NCBI GenBank assembly: GCA_937901255.1
Contig: CALCHN010000042.1
Coordinates: 124,001 to 188,000 of the forward strand
From: an uncultured Flavobacteriales bacterium
GTDB lineage: Bacteria > Bacteroidota > Bacteroidia > Flavobacteriales_E > Vicingaceae
DNA length: 64,000 nucleotides
Direction of reading: 5' to 3'
The position numbers were made by a program, and so were the translations under genes. Position 1 is the stretch's first letter, and every line of letters begins with the position of its first letter. Under the pieces are notes generated by a model. That model worked only from the letters and a program-made list of their open reading frames with translations, had not been told where the DNA came from and did not search any database. Of this stretch, positions 7,190-17,017 are shown one piece after another.

Positions 7190-9241
7190 TTAGGGTTTTT
7201 TATACAGTTCCAACCCTTCTTCCAACCATTTTTTAAAGGCATCCACATTGCCATGGTTTTCGTAATCGGCACTGCCGTTGCCTACTTCGTTGCCATTTTC
7301 ATCTAATAGTAAATAATAAGGTTGGGTGTTTACTTTATACTTTGAAGATTGATAATGACTCCATTTTTTACCTATGGTAGTAATTTTTATGGTTTTACCG
7401 TTTTCTTCTACTTCAAATTGTTCGTCTTCTGGCAAGTCTCTTTTATCATCCACATAAAGTGATACCAACACTACATCATTTTTAAGAATCTCTATAACGC
7501 CTGGCTCTCCCCAAACGCCTTCTTCCATTCTTCTGCAGTTTACACAGGCTTTTCCGGTAAAATCTAAAAATATAGGTTTACCCACTTTTTTGGCATACGC
7601 CAATCCTTCTTCTATGTCTAAAAATGCAGGAATACCTTGTGGACCAACATGTGTTCCTTCAATATAATCTACTGTTGATGTAGTGCTTCCAAAACCTCTG
7701 GGAGATTCGCTGTATTCCATTGGCGGTGGAAATCCGCTAATTAACTTTAATGGAGCTCCCCAAAGTCCGGGAATTAAATAAATAACAAAAATAACCACTA
7801 GAGTTCCTAACAATGTTCTTCCAACAGAAAGGTTTTGCATGGAACTATCGTGTGGCAACTTAATAAACCCAAATAAATACATGGCTAATACTCCAAAAAC
7901 ACCTATCCAAATAGCTAAAAATACTTCTCTTTCTAATAAGTGCCAATCCATTACTAAATCTGCATTCGATAAGAATTTAAAAGCTAATGCCAACTCTAAA
8001 AATCCTAATACTACCTTAACCGTATTTAGCCAGCCGCCCGATTTTGGTAAAGAATTCATCCAACCCGGAAATGCTGCAAATAAACCAAAAGGCAAAGCCA
8101 ATGCTAATGAAAAGCCCAACATGCCTACAAATGGAGCCATTCCGCCAATTGATGCCGACTGAACCAACAAGGTTCCTACAATGGGTCCTGTACATGAAAA
8201 TGAAACCAATGCCAAGGTAAATGCCATAAAGAAAATACCTATTAATCCTCCTCTGTTAGAAGCCGAATCTGCTTTGTTTACCCAAGAGCTGGGCAATACA
8301 ATTTCAAATGCTCCTAAAAACGAAACAGCAAAAACAATCAATAATAAAAAGAAGAAAATATTAAAATATACATTGGTTGATAGTGCATTTAAAGCATCAG
8401 ATCCAAAAATTGCAGTAATAATAGTACCTAAAAATATATAAATGGCAATGATAGAAACACCATAAAGCAATGCATTTCTAATTCCTGCTGCACGGGTTTT
8501 ACTTTGTTTGGTAAAAAAACTAACCGTCATAGGTATCATTGGGAAAACACAAGGTGTTAATAAAGCTGCAAAACCGCTTAAAAAAGCTAAAAAGAAAATG
8601 GTTAACAACGATTTATCAGTTAGTTTATCTGTTGGTTCTTTTACAGGCGTATTTTCCGTTTTATCTTCATTTTCAGTTATTGCTGTAGTTACTTGCTCTT
8701 CTGTAGAGTCTGTATTATCAGTTTCATTTAAAACAAAACTCATTTCAGCGTTATTGTTTTTTTCGCTTGGTTGACAAGCTTTTACTTTTACTTCAAAAAC
8801 ATCATCAAAAGGAGGTAGGCACTGTACATCATCACATGTTTGGAAAGAATAATTGCCTTTTAAAGTAAAATCTTTTGTGGAGAGTATTTTTATTTTCTGT
8901 TTAAATTTAACTGTTCCGGAGTGTAAATACAGGTCTTCATTAAGAATTTCATCACGAACTTTTTCAGGTTTTGGTTCTAATAATTTTCCAACAATTTCAT
9001 AATTGTCAGATTTTTCTAACTCCATTACGGTAGGCAATGCAAAACCTCCTTCGGGCAAATGAGCTGCATAAACATGCCATTTATTTACAATACTTGCTTT
9101 ACCTATAATGTATGCTTCGCAGCCATTTTGTTCTACACTAAATTCCCAACTAACTTTTTCTAGCGGGTCTATTTGTGCAAAAGAAGTTTGGTGTATAAAA
9201 AATAGTGATAATACAATTAAAGCGTGTTTTAAAGCTCGCAT
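7190..9241 (-). CDS. dsbD: Thiol:disulfide interchange protein DsbD
   Basis: 683 residues with the three DsbD modules, which carry electrons from cytoplasmic thioredoxin across the inner membrane to periplasmic disulfide proteins. A signal peptide (1-22) is followed by an alpha-like domain to about 165 with the cysteine pair in FQTCDDVQC. After a Ser/Thr/Glu linker come about eight membrane helices (about 215-500) holding the two conserved cysteines in LTPCVFPMIP and SFSCTGPIVG. The C-terminal thioredoxin-like domain contains DFTGKACVNCRRMEEGVW (CVNC active site). Nothing essential is missing. It lies alone on the minus strand, with upstream AT-rich DNA and a terminator belonging to the next minus-strand gene. 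Confidence 0.95.
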   Translation of the reverse strand: MRALKHALIVLSLFFIHQTSFAQIDPLEKVSWEFSVEQNGCEAYIIGKASIVNKWHVYAAHLPEGGFALPTVMELEKSDNYEIVGKLLEPKPEKVRDEILNEDLYLHSGTVKFKQKIKILSTKDFTLKGNYSFQTCDDVQCLPPFDDVFEVKVKACQPSEKNNNAEMSFVLNETDNTDSTEEQVTTAITENEDKTENTPVKEPTDKLTDKSLLTIFFLAFLSGFAALLTPCVFPMIPMTVSFFTKQSKTRAAGIRNALLYGVSIIAIYIFLGTIITAIFGSDALNALSTNVYFNIFFFLLLIVFAVSFLGAFEIVLPSSWVNKADSASNRGGLIGIFFMAFTLALVSFSCTGPIVGTLLVQSASIGGMAPFVGMLGFSLALALPFGLFAAFPGWMNSLPKSGGWLNTVKVVLGFLELALAFKFLSNADLVMDWHLLEREVFLAIWIGVFGVLAMYLFGFIKLPHDSSMQNLSVGRTLLGTLVVIFVIYLIPGLWGAPLKLISGFPPPMEYSESPRGFGSTTSTVDYIEGTHVGPQGIPAFLDIEEGLAYAKKVGKPIFLDFTGKACVNCRRMEEGVWGEPGVIEILKNDVVLVSLYVDDKRDLPEDEQFEVEENGKTIKITTIGKKWSHYQSSKYKVNTQPYYLLLDENGNEVGNGSADYENHGNVDAFKKWLEEGLELYKKP

Positions 9242-9331
9242 CTGCCTGATTTTAAAAGATGAATGTCAAAACTAATTAATAATTGTAATTTCTATTAATT
9301 TATTAACATATATATAAGTTAATAAAACTAA

Positions 9332-9357
9332 AAAAGCTCCCAAAATTAGGAGCTTTT
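9332..9357 (-). terminator. Rho-independent-type terminator
   Basis: A perfect 9-bp stem AAAAGCTCC / GGAGCTTTT with an 8-nt AT loop, flanked by A and T runs. It lies just downstream (minus strand) of the 9384-9698 gene and upstream of dsbD, so it probably ends transcription of the former. Confidence 0.75.
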
Positions 9358-9383
9358 AAAAAAATCAATAAAAAACCAATTAA

Positions 9384-9698
9384 CTAGAAAAATTTAATTT
9401 CATAAATACTTCTAATAGGAATTATGGTTGTTCCTTTTAGAATAATATTTTGTTCTGTAATTCCCCAAATAGACGTATCTACTACTTTTTTGCCTTCAAC
9501 ATCCTGAAAAATTACTTTTACTTTAATTTTATTATTTCCCAAATGCATTGCTCTTTCTATTTTCTTTAATCTTTCTTTTTTATCTTCGGGGGTTAATAAA
9601 ACATCATCTTTTGGGAAATGTAAATTAGCTATATCTTCTTTATTTATTAAAACTGCCTCAGCTTCTGAAGCAGAAATATTATTCGCTATTGAGTCCAT
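9384..9698 (-). CDS. Small conserved hypothetical protein
   Basis: 104 residues, soluble, no signal peptide or membrane segment. The N-terminal half is charged and helical, with a KKERLKKIERAMHLGN segment. The C-terminal half is strand-rich: KIKVKVIFQDVEGKKVVDTSIWGITEQNIILKG in overview, ending IPIRSIYEIKFF, which resembles a small beta-barrel or ligand-binding fold. I do not recognise a named domain. It is followed by a clear terminator and lies about 100 bp from rpiB on the same strand, so it may be monocistronic. Confidence 0.7.
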   Translation of the reverse strand: MDSIANNISASEAEAVLINKEDIANLHFPKDDVLLTPEDKKERLKKIERAMHLGNNKIKVKVIFQDVEGKKVVDTSIWGITEQNIILKGTTIIPIRSIYEIKFF

Positions 9699-9795
9699 AT
9701 ATTGTTAGTTTTAAAAGTTATTAAAAATGAAAGGCGATTTGTTTAACGTAAGTAATTTTAAAAAAGTTTCTTTTAAACCCTTAATTTTTAAACTC

Positions 9796-10236
9796 CTAAC
9801 AACAAGCTATTTTATTTACTCTATTTTGATGACGACCACCTTCAAAATCAGTAGATAAGAAAACATCCACACATTTAATAGCTTCTTCATTGCTAATAAA
9901 ACGAGCAGGAAGTGCAATTATATTGGCATTATTATGTAAACGAGCTAATTCAGCTATTTCTGGTTTCCAGCATAGTGCAGAACGAATTTCTTGATGTTTA
10001 TTAGCTGTCATATTAATACCATTGCCACTTCCACATATTAATATACCTAAAATACTAGCATTGCTAGCTACTTCATCAGCTACAGGGTGTGCAAAATCTG
10101 GATAATCTACACTATCGGCAGAAAAAGGACCAACATCTTTTACTTCTATTCCTTTGGCTACTAAATGTTGTTTAATTAGCTCTTTTAATTCATATCCGGC
10201 ATGATCGCTACCTATTAAAATTTTTGTGATTTCCAT
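9796..10236 (-). CDS. rpiB: Ribose-5-phosphate isomerase B
   Basis: 146 residues from ATG 10236. The longer frame from 10278 adds 14 residues that do not belong to the family, which normally starts close to the IGSDHAG motif. It interconverts ribose-5-phosphate and ribulose-5-phosphate in the pentose phosphate pathway, or allose-6-phosphate in some relatives. Visible motifs are ILIGSDHAGYELK, DVGPFSADSVDYPDFAHPV, and ILICGSGNGINMTANK with the catalytic cysteine. The motif RHQNRVNKI closes the protein as expected. Downstream (minus strand) is a small hypothetical gene; upstream is a long AT-rich region. Confidence 0.94.
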   Translation of the reverse strand: MEITKILIGSDHAGYELKELIKQHLVAKGIEVKDVGPFSADSVDYPDFAHPVADEVASNASILGILICGSGNGINMTANKHQEIRSALCWKPEIAELARLHNNANIIALPARFISNEEAIKCVDVFLSTDFEGGRHQNRVNKIACC

Positions 10237-10763
10237 TTTTGTGATTTTTAAGCGGTTAACTATTACTTGTTTAAACAATAAAATTAGCCTTTTTAAATGA
10301 TTTATCTACTTACTAACATTCAAAATTATTAATAATTATAAGTGGTTGTTTTTAAACATTTTATATATAACAATAAAGTTGTTAATAGTCTTGAAAAAAG
10401 TTAATAAAAATCAAAAACTATTTCTTGCATTATCCAATTAAAATGCTAATCAAAATTACAATTGAATTAAGCACTATTTTAATATGCCTATTTTTGGAAA
10501 ACATACTAACAACAATAAAAAATTCTTGTTTATAAATATAAAATTAACAATTGGTTAATAGCTTATGCTAACAAAAAGTTAATAGTTTAGTTACTTAAAA
10601 GATTATCAAACTTATATAAAATTAAAAATTGTTAATAGTAGTCAATAACTTTTTATAATTTATAAAAACAAGAACTATAATTACTAATTTTAAACCTTCT
10701 TAACACCTTAATAGTAATAATAGTTTTTTTTAAATTTTAATTAATAATAATATATATATAATA
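10237..10763. other. Very AT-rich intergenic region with repeated TTAATAG motif
   Basis: About 527 bp between divergent rpiB and the YwqK-repeat gene, with very few G or C bases. No gene is visible. The heptamer TTAATAG occurs five times on the plus strand (10382, 10555, 10579, 10632, 10708), usually within GTTAATAG. It could hold regulator sites or a curved promoter region for the downstream sensory operon; no clear hairpin terminator is seen. Confidence 0.5.
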
Positions 10764-12302
10764 GTGTATTCACATCTTAATAAAATTAGTTTTTTCTTCC
10801 TCTTATTTTTATTTTCATTGCCTTACTTTGCTCAAGAAAAATTAAAGGATGGGCATAAAAAATTTTATTACGAAAATGGCATTGTTAGCAGCGAAGGAGA
10901 AATTAAAAATGGAAAACCAGAAGGATATTGGGTAACTTATCATCCAAACGGATTAAAAAAATCTGAAGGAAATAGAAAAAATCATTTACTAGATAGTACT
11001 TGGGTTTTTTATAATGAGAGAGAAGATACCCTCCAAAAAATTATATATAAAAACGATAAAAAAAATGGACTAAAAACTTATTTTAGCAATAATTGCAATG
11101 TAATTTTAGAAGAAAATTATGTGGACGATATTAAACAAGGAATTACAACACATTATTACGATACCATTCTGTACGATTCTATTGCTAAAGTAAAACATAA
11201 AGAAATTTTTTATGAAGATAATTTAGCCTCAGGAAATGCTTTTGAATATGGATTAGACGGAAGAATAATTTCTATTATTGTTTATAAAAAAGGAACGTTA
11301 ATAGGCAAAGAAATTATTAATAGATATGATTTTAATAACAAAAAAACAGGCATTTGGAAAAAGTTTTATGATAACGGAAAACTGAAAGAAGAAGCTACTT
11401 ATAAAAATGATTTATTAAATGGTTATTTAAAAGAATACGATTTAAAAGGCATGCTAACCAATGCTACACTTTATATAAATGGCGAACCTCAATTATTTGC
11501 AGAAGAGCTTAGTACCTTAGATATTAAAAAAGAATTTTATACCGATGGAACAGTAAAAAAAGAAGGAACTTACGATGTTACAGGTAAGGAACACGGTAAA
11601 TTTAAATATTATGATGAAGAAGGTAATTTAGAATTAACAGAACTTTATGAACATGGAATTTTACTTGCCAAAGGATTAATAGATAAAGAAGATAGAAGAC
11701 AAGGATATTGGGAAGAATATTATATAACAGGAGAATTAAAATCGAAAGGACATTATAAAGATGGAGATAAAATAGATGAATGGGAATATTTTTTTGTTGA
11801 CAATCAGTTGCAACAAAAAGGTAAATATATGGAAGGAGGAAAACCTATAGGAAAATGGGTTTGGTATTATCCAAATGGAAGTGTTTTAAGAGAAGAAAAT
11901 TACCGTAAAGGTTTAAGAGATGGTATGATGGAAGAATTTTTTGAAGATGGAACATTAATTACCAAAGGAGAATTTATTGATGGAAAAAAAGAAGATGAAT
12001 GGTTTTATGAATTAGGAGATCATAAAGAAATTGGTAAATACATTGATGGAGAAAGACACGGAGTTTGGAAATATTATTTTCCTAATGGAAAATTACATTT
12101 TGAAGGAAAATTTATTGACGGTTTGCCCGATGGAAAACATAAATATTTTTATGAAAATGGTAAAATAAAAAGAGAAGAAAACTATGTAATGGGAACTAAA
12201 ACAGGTAATTGGAAAAGCTATAACGAATTAGGCGAACTTTCTCTTATTATAGAATATAAAGATGGTGAAAACTATAAAATAAACGGATCTAAGATTAAAT
12301 AA
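10764..12302 (+). CDS. MORN_2/YwqK-like repeat protein, secreted
   Basis: 512 residues from a GTG start at 10764. Residues 1-23 are a signal peptide ending YFAQ. The rest is about 17-20 repeats of the YwqK/MORN_2 type, with the recurring pattern (G)xWxxYYxNGxLxxEGxYxxGxxxG (for example GYWVTYHPNGLKKSEG and GVWKYYFPNGKLHFEG). Proteins of this family in Bacteroidota are annotated as YwqK antitoxins, but that name carries little functional evidence; the repeats form beta-strand ladders. The stop is only 2 bp before the start of the multi-PAS kinase, so the two genes are almost certainly co-transcribed. The protein may provide an extracytoplasmic partner to that signalling pair, which is inference from position only. 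Confidence 0.82.
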   Translation: MYSHLNKISFFFLLFLFSLPYFAQEKLKDGHKKFYYENGIVSSEGEIKNGKPEGYWVTYHPNGLKKSEGNRKNHLLDSTWVFYNEREDTLQKIIYKNDKKNGLKTYFSNNCNVILEENYVDDIKQGITTHYYDTILYDSIAKVKHKEIFYEDNLASGNAFEYGLDGRIISIIVYKKGTLIGKEIINRYDFNNKKTGIWKKFYDNGKLKEEATYKNDLLNGYLKEYDLKGMLTNATLYINGEPQLFAEELSTLDIKKEFYTDGTVKKEGTYDVTGKEHGKFKYYDEEGNLELTELYEHGILLAKGLIDKEDRRQGYWEEYYITGELKSKGHYKDGDKIDEWEYFFVDNQLQQKGKYMEGGKPIGKWVWYYPNGSVLREENYRKGLRDGMMEEFFEDGTLITKGEFIDGKKEDEWFYELGDHKEIGKYIDGERHGVWKYYFPNGKLHFEGKFIDGLPDGKHKYFYENGKIKREENYVMGTKTGNWKSYNELGELSLIIEYKDGENYKINGSKIK

Positions 12303-12304
12303 AA

Positions 12305-15300
12305 GTGAATTATTCCAATAAAACAAAAGAGGAATTAATTAAAGAATTAGAAATTCTTAAACAAAATCAAGAAAATATTTCTTTGGTATTAAATAATATT
12401 AAAGAGATGTTTTACCAGATTTCTTTTGATGAAAATGGAAACAAAAAATTTGAATATTTAAGTTCACAAATTGAAGAAGTTCTTGGCTTAAGTAAAAAAG
12501 AATACATTGAAAATCAGGATAAATTGTTCGAATATTTTCATCCTAATGATATAGATGAGCTTACTAAAATAGTAACTAACAGTAAAAAAGAAACAACAAG
12601 CCGAACTATTCAATATAGGTTTTTCAACAAAAAACTAAATAAATATGTTTGGATAGAAGAAAGCTTTACTCCTACCTATAATGATAAAGGAAAGCTAAAA
12701 AGCATTTTTGGTTCCGCAAAAAATGTTACTGAAAAAATAGATGCTGCCACTCAAAAAGAATTTATTATAGAAAACATTGAGGAAGTAATTTACAATGTAA
12801 AATTTAATCCAAAAAATAGTACTAAAGAATTGGTTTTTATTAGTCCGCAAATAAAACAACTAATAGGATTAACACAAGAAGAATTTACTAAAGAGGGAAT
12901 TTCCGGAGAACTTCAAAAAAGAATACATCCAGATGATTTGAAGATTATTAGTAAAACAATACGAGATTTATACGATAATAAAAAAACAAGAACAAGCACT
13001 CAATTTAGGTTTAAACCCAAAGGAAGAGAAGAATACATTTGGCTAGATGAAACACTAAATGCTAAATACGACAAAGAAGGCAATTTAGTAGAAACCATTA
13101 CTGTACTTAGAGATATAACCGAAAGTAAACAGTTAAGCGATAAAATAAAAGTTTCTGAAAAAAGCTACAAAGACCTTTTAAATAATAGTCCGGATTTAAT
13201 TTATATGATTAATGATAAAGGACAATTTATAGATGTAAACGCTACTGTTTTAAATGTGTTAGGCTATAAAAAAGAAGAATTAATAGGAAAAACGCCTGCA
13301 TTTTTAAGCAACAAAAAAAAGAATGACGTTAATGAAATTCCTGAATTAATAAAAAAAGCCAAAAGAAAAACCCAATATTTCGACTGGTGGATAATTGATA
13401 AAAATGGCAAAGCATCTTTACACGAAATTATCCTTAGAAAAGGAATGTATTTAGGTAAAGATGTTTTAGTAGCAACAGGAAGAGATATTACCGAAAGAGT
13501 TGAATATCAAAACAAACTAAAAAACAATCAGGAAAAATTAAACCTGGTATTAGAAAACATTAAAGAAGGAATTTATAGTATAGATTTTACAGATAATAAA
13601 AACAGAAATTTTGATTATTCTAACTCTCAATTAAAGAGAATTTTAGGTAAAAATTTAGATGATTTTGTAAAAACTACTTGGGACGAAAAAAAACAATTTT
13701 ATCATCCAGATGATATTGCTAAAATAGAAAATGCTGCCAATGAAATTTTTAGCAATAAAGAAAAACCCATAACGGTTGAATATAGGTTTAAAAAGAAAAC
13801 AGATAAAGATTACAGTTGGTTAGAAGAAAAAATAGTTTCTAAATTTGATAGTAAAGGTAAACTACTTACCAATTTTGGAGTTATTAGAGATATTACAAAA
13901 CAGAAAGTAGCCGAGCTACATTTAAAAGAAAAAGAAGAATTATATAGAAACTTATTTACCAAAAACTTAGCAGGAGTTTTTATTACAGAAAACGATGTTA
14001 TTATAGAATGTAATAATTCCTTTGCCAAATATTTTGGCTATAAATCTAGGGTAGAACTCATTGGTAAAAATGCTGAAATACTCTATTATGTAAAAGGAGA
14101 TAGAGATAAATACATTAAAGATTTATATAAAAATGATTTTTTAACTAATTACAGGTTAAGACAAAAACGAAAAGATGGTTCAGAACTGTGGGTGTTAACC
14201 AATGTTAGTATCGTAAATAAACAAACAAAAAGAGTAGAAGGAACACTTATAGAAATTACCGATCAGCTAAAAAGAGAGCAATTAGAAAAAGAAAAATTAA
14301 GACTACAACTTTTTGAAGAATCTAATAAATCCTTACAAAAAGAAATTGCTGAAAGAAAAGTAATAGAACAACAACTTATTCAAAATCAAAAATATACCAA
14401 TAGTATAATTAACAGTTCGTTAGATATTATTTGCGCATCAGATAATACCGGAAAAATTATAGAATACAATAAAGCAGCTCAAAAAGCTTTTGGATACACT
14501 AAAAATGAAATAAAAAATAAAGATATTTCTAACGTTTATGCCTATAAAGAAGAATACCAAAAGGTTATAAATCAGTTAAGTAAAAAAGGAGTTTTTGTTG
14601 GAGAAATAACCAATATTAATAAAAAAGGAGAAACATTTACTTCATTTCTTTCGGCATCGGTATTAAAAAATGAAAAAGGTGAAATTATAGGAACAATGGG
14701 TGTTTCTAGAGATATTACCGAAATGAAAAAAGCCGAACAACAACTTATAGAAAGTGAAGAAAAATACAGAGATTTATTTGAAAATGCCTCAGATTTAATT
14801 CAAAGTATTGATGCCCTAGGAAACATCCTCTATGTAAACAACGCTTGGAAAAAAGCATTGGGCTATACTGCTAAAGAACTAAAAAACAGAAATATTTTCG
14901 AATTTATTCATCAGGATGATAAACAACATTGTGAAGATTTTTTCACTAAAATGATGAATACTAAAAAACCTACCAGAGATAGAATAACCTTTAGTTTACT
15001 TACCAAAAAAGGTAAAAAAATTATTGTTGATGGAGATATAAGCAGTAAAATTGAAGAAGGTAAAATGGTTTCAACAAGAGCTATTTTAAGAGATATTACT
15101 GCAGAAAGTTGGCAAAATAAACTACAAACGGTTTACAATAACATTGCTAAAAACATTACCGAAAAAATTAACCCTTTAGATATTTATGAAGGCATTAGAA
15201 GCGAACTAGGCAAAATTATAGACACCAATATTTTTGGTATTTCATATAAGAAAAGCGAAACAGCCATAGAGTTCCTTTATTTTTACGATTCTACCAGAAA

Positions 15301-17017
15301 CGGTGTAATAGAACTTGCTCCAAGAGAAAATAAAAAAGGAGTAAACGAATACCTTATTAAAAACCAAAAACCAATTATCCTTTATAAAGAAGATTTATTG
15401 AGCTTAAAAAAAGCAGGAAAAATAGATATTTATGGTCCTTTGTGTAAGGTTTTAGTTGGTGTTCCGCTAAAAATTAAAAACAAAACCATAGGATTTATTA
15501 CCATACAATCTTACGATGATAAATATGCTTTTGATGAAAAAACCATTGAAATACTAGAATTTTTCTCAGGAAGTATTGCCCTTACTGTTCAGCGTAAATA
15601 TGATGAAAGTAAAATTTACGAACAATCGGCCCGATTAAAATCTATTATTGAAATAGATACCCACATGATTTGGACCTATGATATGAATAAAGGAATTACC
15701 TCCTTTAATAAAAAATTTGCTGAAGAAATTTATAAACTTTACGGATACAAACCATACAACGATATTCATAAATTAAAATTAAACACACTTCTTAAAAAAG
15801 AAAAAAACCAACCATTTTGGGATAAAAAATACCAAGAAGTTTTTGAAGGAAAAACCCAACAATTTACCATAGAACAAACACTTCCTTCAGGCGAAAAACT
15901 ATATAAAGAAGTAGTGTTAAACCCTATTTTTAATGAAGACGGTACGGTTTCAGAAGTTTCAGGAATATCTCATGATGTAACCGATAAAAAAATTGCTGAA
16001 GAACAAACCAAGCAACAAACTGCCAAGCTGCAATCTATTATAGAAAACAGCTCGCATTTATTCTGGACCTACCATAAAACCTTGGGATTAACCTCTTACA
16101 ACCAAAATTATTACAAATCTTTTATAGATTCTTATGGTAAAGAACCAACCATTAATAACTCCAATTTGTTTAAACCCAAAAGTGAATTAGATGTTTTTTG
16201 GACAGAAAAATACAGCGAGGTTTTTAAAGGTAAAAAAATTGAGTTTATTACAGAGAGAAAAAATCCAAAAGGACAGCTTTCTATTAAAGAAGTTTTTTTA
16301 AGCCCTATTTTTAATGAAGATGGTTCTGTTTCAGAAGTATCAGGGATGGCACACGATATTACCGAAAAAATGATAGCCGAAAAAGAACTTAAAAACTCAT
16401 TAAAAGAAAAAGAAATTCTATTAAAAGAAGTTCACCACCGAGTAAAAAACAATTTACAGGTTATTTCCAGTATTTTAAACCTACAATCGTCTTATATTCA
16501 TGATGAAAAAATACTTACCATTTTAAAGGAAAGCCAGAACAGAATTAAGTCTATGGCATTTATCCACGAAAGTTTATACCAAACAAATGACTTCTCACAA
16601 ATAAATTTCTCAGAATATGTTGTAAATTTGTCTAAAAATTTAGTACATTCATACCTCGTTAACAACGAGTTAATAGAGTTAAGGCTAGATATTAACAAAG
16701 TATCGTTAAACTTAGATTTATCAATACCTTGCGGGTTAATAATAAATGAATTAGTTTCGAATGCTCTAAAATATGCGTTCCCTGAAAACAGAAAAAATGA
16801 AGGATACATACTAATAAGTTTAAAAGCAGATAAAGAAAATATATATTTAAGCATAGCAGATAATGGAGTAGGATTACCTAAAAACCTCGATTTTAGAAAC
16901 ACAGAATCATTAGGTTTGCAGTTAGTAACTACTTTGGTTGAACAGATAAACGGAACAATAACACAAGAAAATACAACAGGAACTACCTATAACATCATAT
17001 TTAAACATACACAATAA
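12305..17017 (+). CDS. Giant multi-PAS/GAF sensor histidine kinase (HisKA_2 type)
   Basis: 1570 residues from a GTG start at 12305. I count about nine PAS domains: seven in a row at roughly residues 15-935, then a GAF-like domain (about 940-1110), then two more closely related PAS domains (about 1115-1360). Many end in RDITE-type PAC boundaries. No membrane helix is evident, so it should be cytoplasmic. The transmitter is HisKA_2, with phospho-acceptor His in LLKEVHHRVKNNLQVISSIL, followed by an HATPase with INELVSNALKYAFP (N box), IADNGVGLP (G1) and SLGLQLVTTLVEQ. The stop overlaps the start of the LytTR response regulator (TAATG), indicating translational coupling and a cognate pair. Confidence 0.93.
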   Translation: MNYSNKTKEELIKELEILKQNQENISLVLNNIKEMFYQISFDENGNKKFEYLSSQIEEVLGLSKKEYIENQDKLFEYFHPNDIDELTKIVTNSKKETTSRTIQYRFFNKKLNKYVWIEESFTPTYNDKGKLKSIFGSAKNVTEKIDAATQKEFIIENIEEVIYNVKFNPKNSTKELVFISPQIKQLIGLTQEEFTKEGISGELQKRIHPDDLKIISKTIRDLYDNKKTRTSTQFRFKPKGREEYIWLDETLNAKYDKEGNLVETITVLRDITESKQLSDKIKVSEKSYKDLLNNSPDLIYMINDKGQFIDVNATVLNVLGYKKEELIGKTPAFLSNKKKNDVNEIPELIKKAKRKTQYFDWWIIDKNGKASLHEIILRKGMYLGKDVLVATGRDITERVEYQNKLKNNQEKLNLVLENIKEGIYSIDFTDNKNRNFDYSNSQLKRILGKNLDDFVKTTWDEKKQFYHPDDIAKIENAANEIFSNKEKPITVEYRFKKKTDKDYSWLEEKIVSKFDSKGKLLTNFGVIRDITKQKVAELHLKEKEELYRNLFTKNLAGVFITENDVIIECNNSFAKYFGYKSRVELIGKNAEILYYVKGDRDKYIKDLYKNDFLTNYRLRQKRKDGSELWVLTNVSIVNKQTKRVEGTLIEITDQLKREQLEKEKLRLQLFEESNKSLQKEIAERKVIEQQLIQNQKYTNSIINSSLDIICASDNTGKIIEYNKAAQKAFGYTKNEIKNKDISNVYAYKEEYQKVINQLSKKGVFVGEITNINKKGETFTSFLSASVLKNEKGEIIGTMGVSRDITEMKKAEQQLIESEEKYRDLFENASDLIQSIDALGNILYVNNAWKKALGYTAKELKNRNIFEFIHQDDKQHCEDFFTKMMNTKKPTRDRITFSLLTKKGKKIIVDGDISSKIEEGKMVSTRAILRDITAESWQNKLQTVYNNIAKNITEKINPLDIYEGIRSELGKIIDTNIFGISYKKSETAIEFLYFYDSTRNGVIELAPRENKKGVNEYLIKNQKPIILYKEDLLSLKKAGKIDIYGPLCKVLVGVPLKIKNKTIGFITIQSYDDKYAFDEKTIEILEFFSGSIALTVQRKYDESKIYEQSARLKSIIEIDTHMIWTYDMNKGITSFNKKFAEEIYKLYGYKPYNDIHKLKLNTLLKKEKNQPFWDKKYQEVFEGKTQQFTIEQTLPSGEKLYKEVVLNPIFNEDGTVSEVSGISHDVTDKKIAEEQTKQQTAKLQSIIENSSHLFWTYHKTLGLTSYNQNYYKSFIDSYGKEPTINNSNLFKPKSELDVFWTEKYSEVFKGKKIEFITERKNPKGQLSIKEVFLSPIFNEDGSVSEVSGMAHDITEKMIAEKELKNSLKEKEILLKEVHHRVKNNLQVISSILNLQSSYIHDEKILTILKESQNRIKSMAFIHESLYQTNDFSQINFSEYVVNLSKNLVHSYLVNNELIELRLDINKVSLNLDLSIPCGLIINELVSNALKYAFPENRKNEGYILISLKADKENIYLSIADNGVGLPKNLDFRNTESLGLQLVTTLVEQINGTITQENTTGTTYNIIFKHTQ

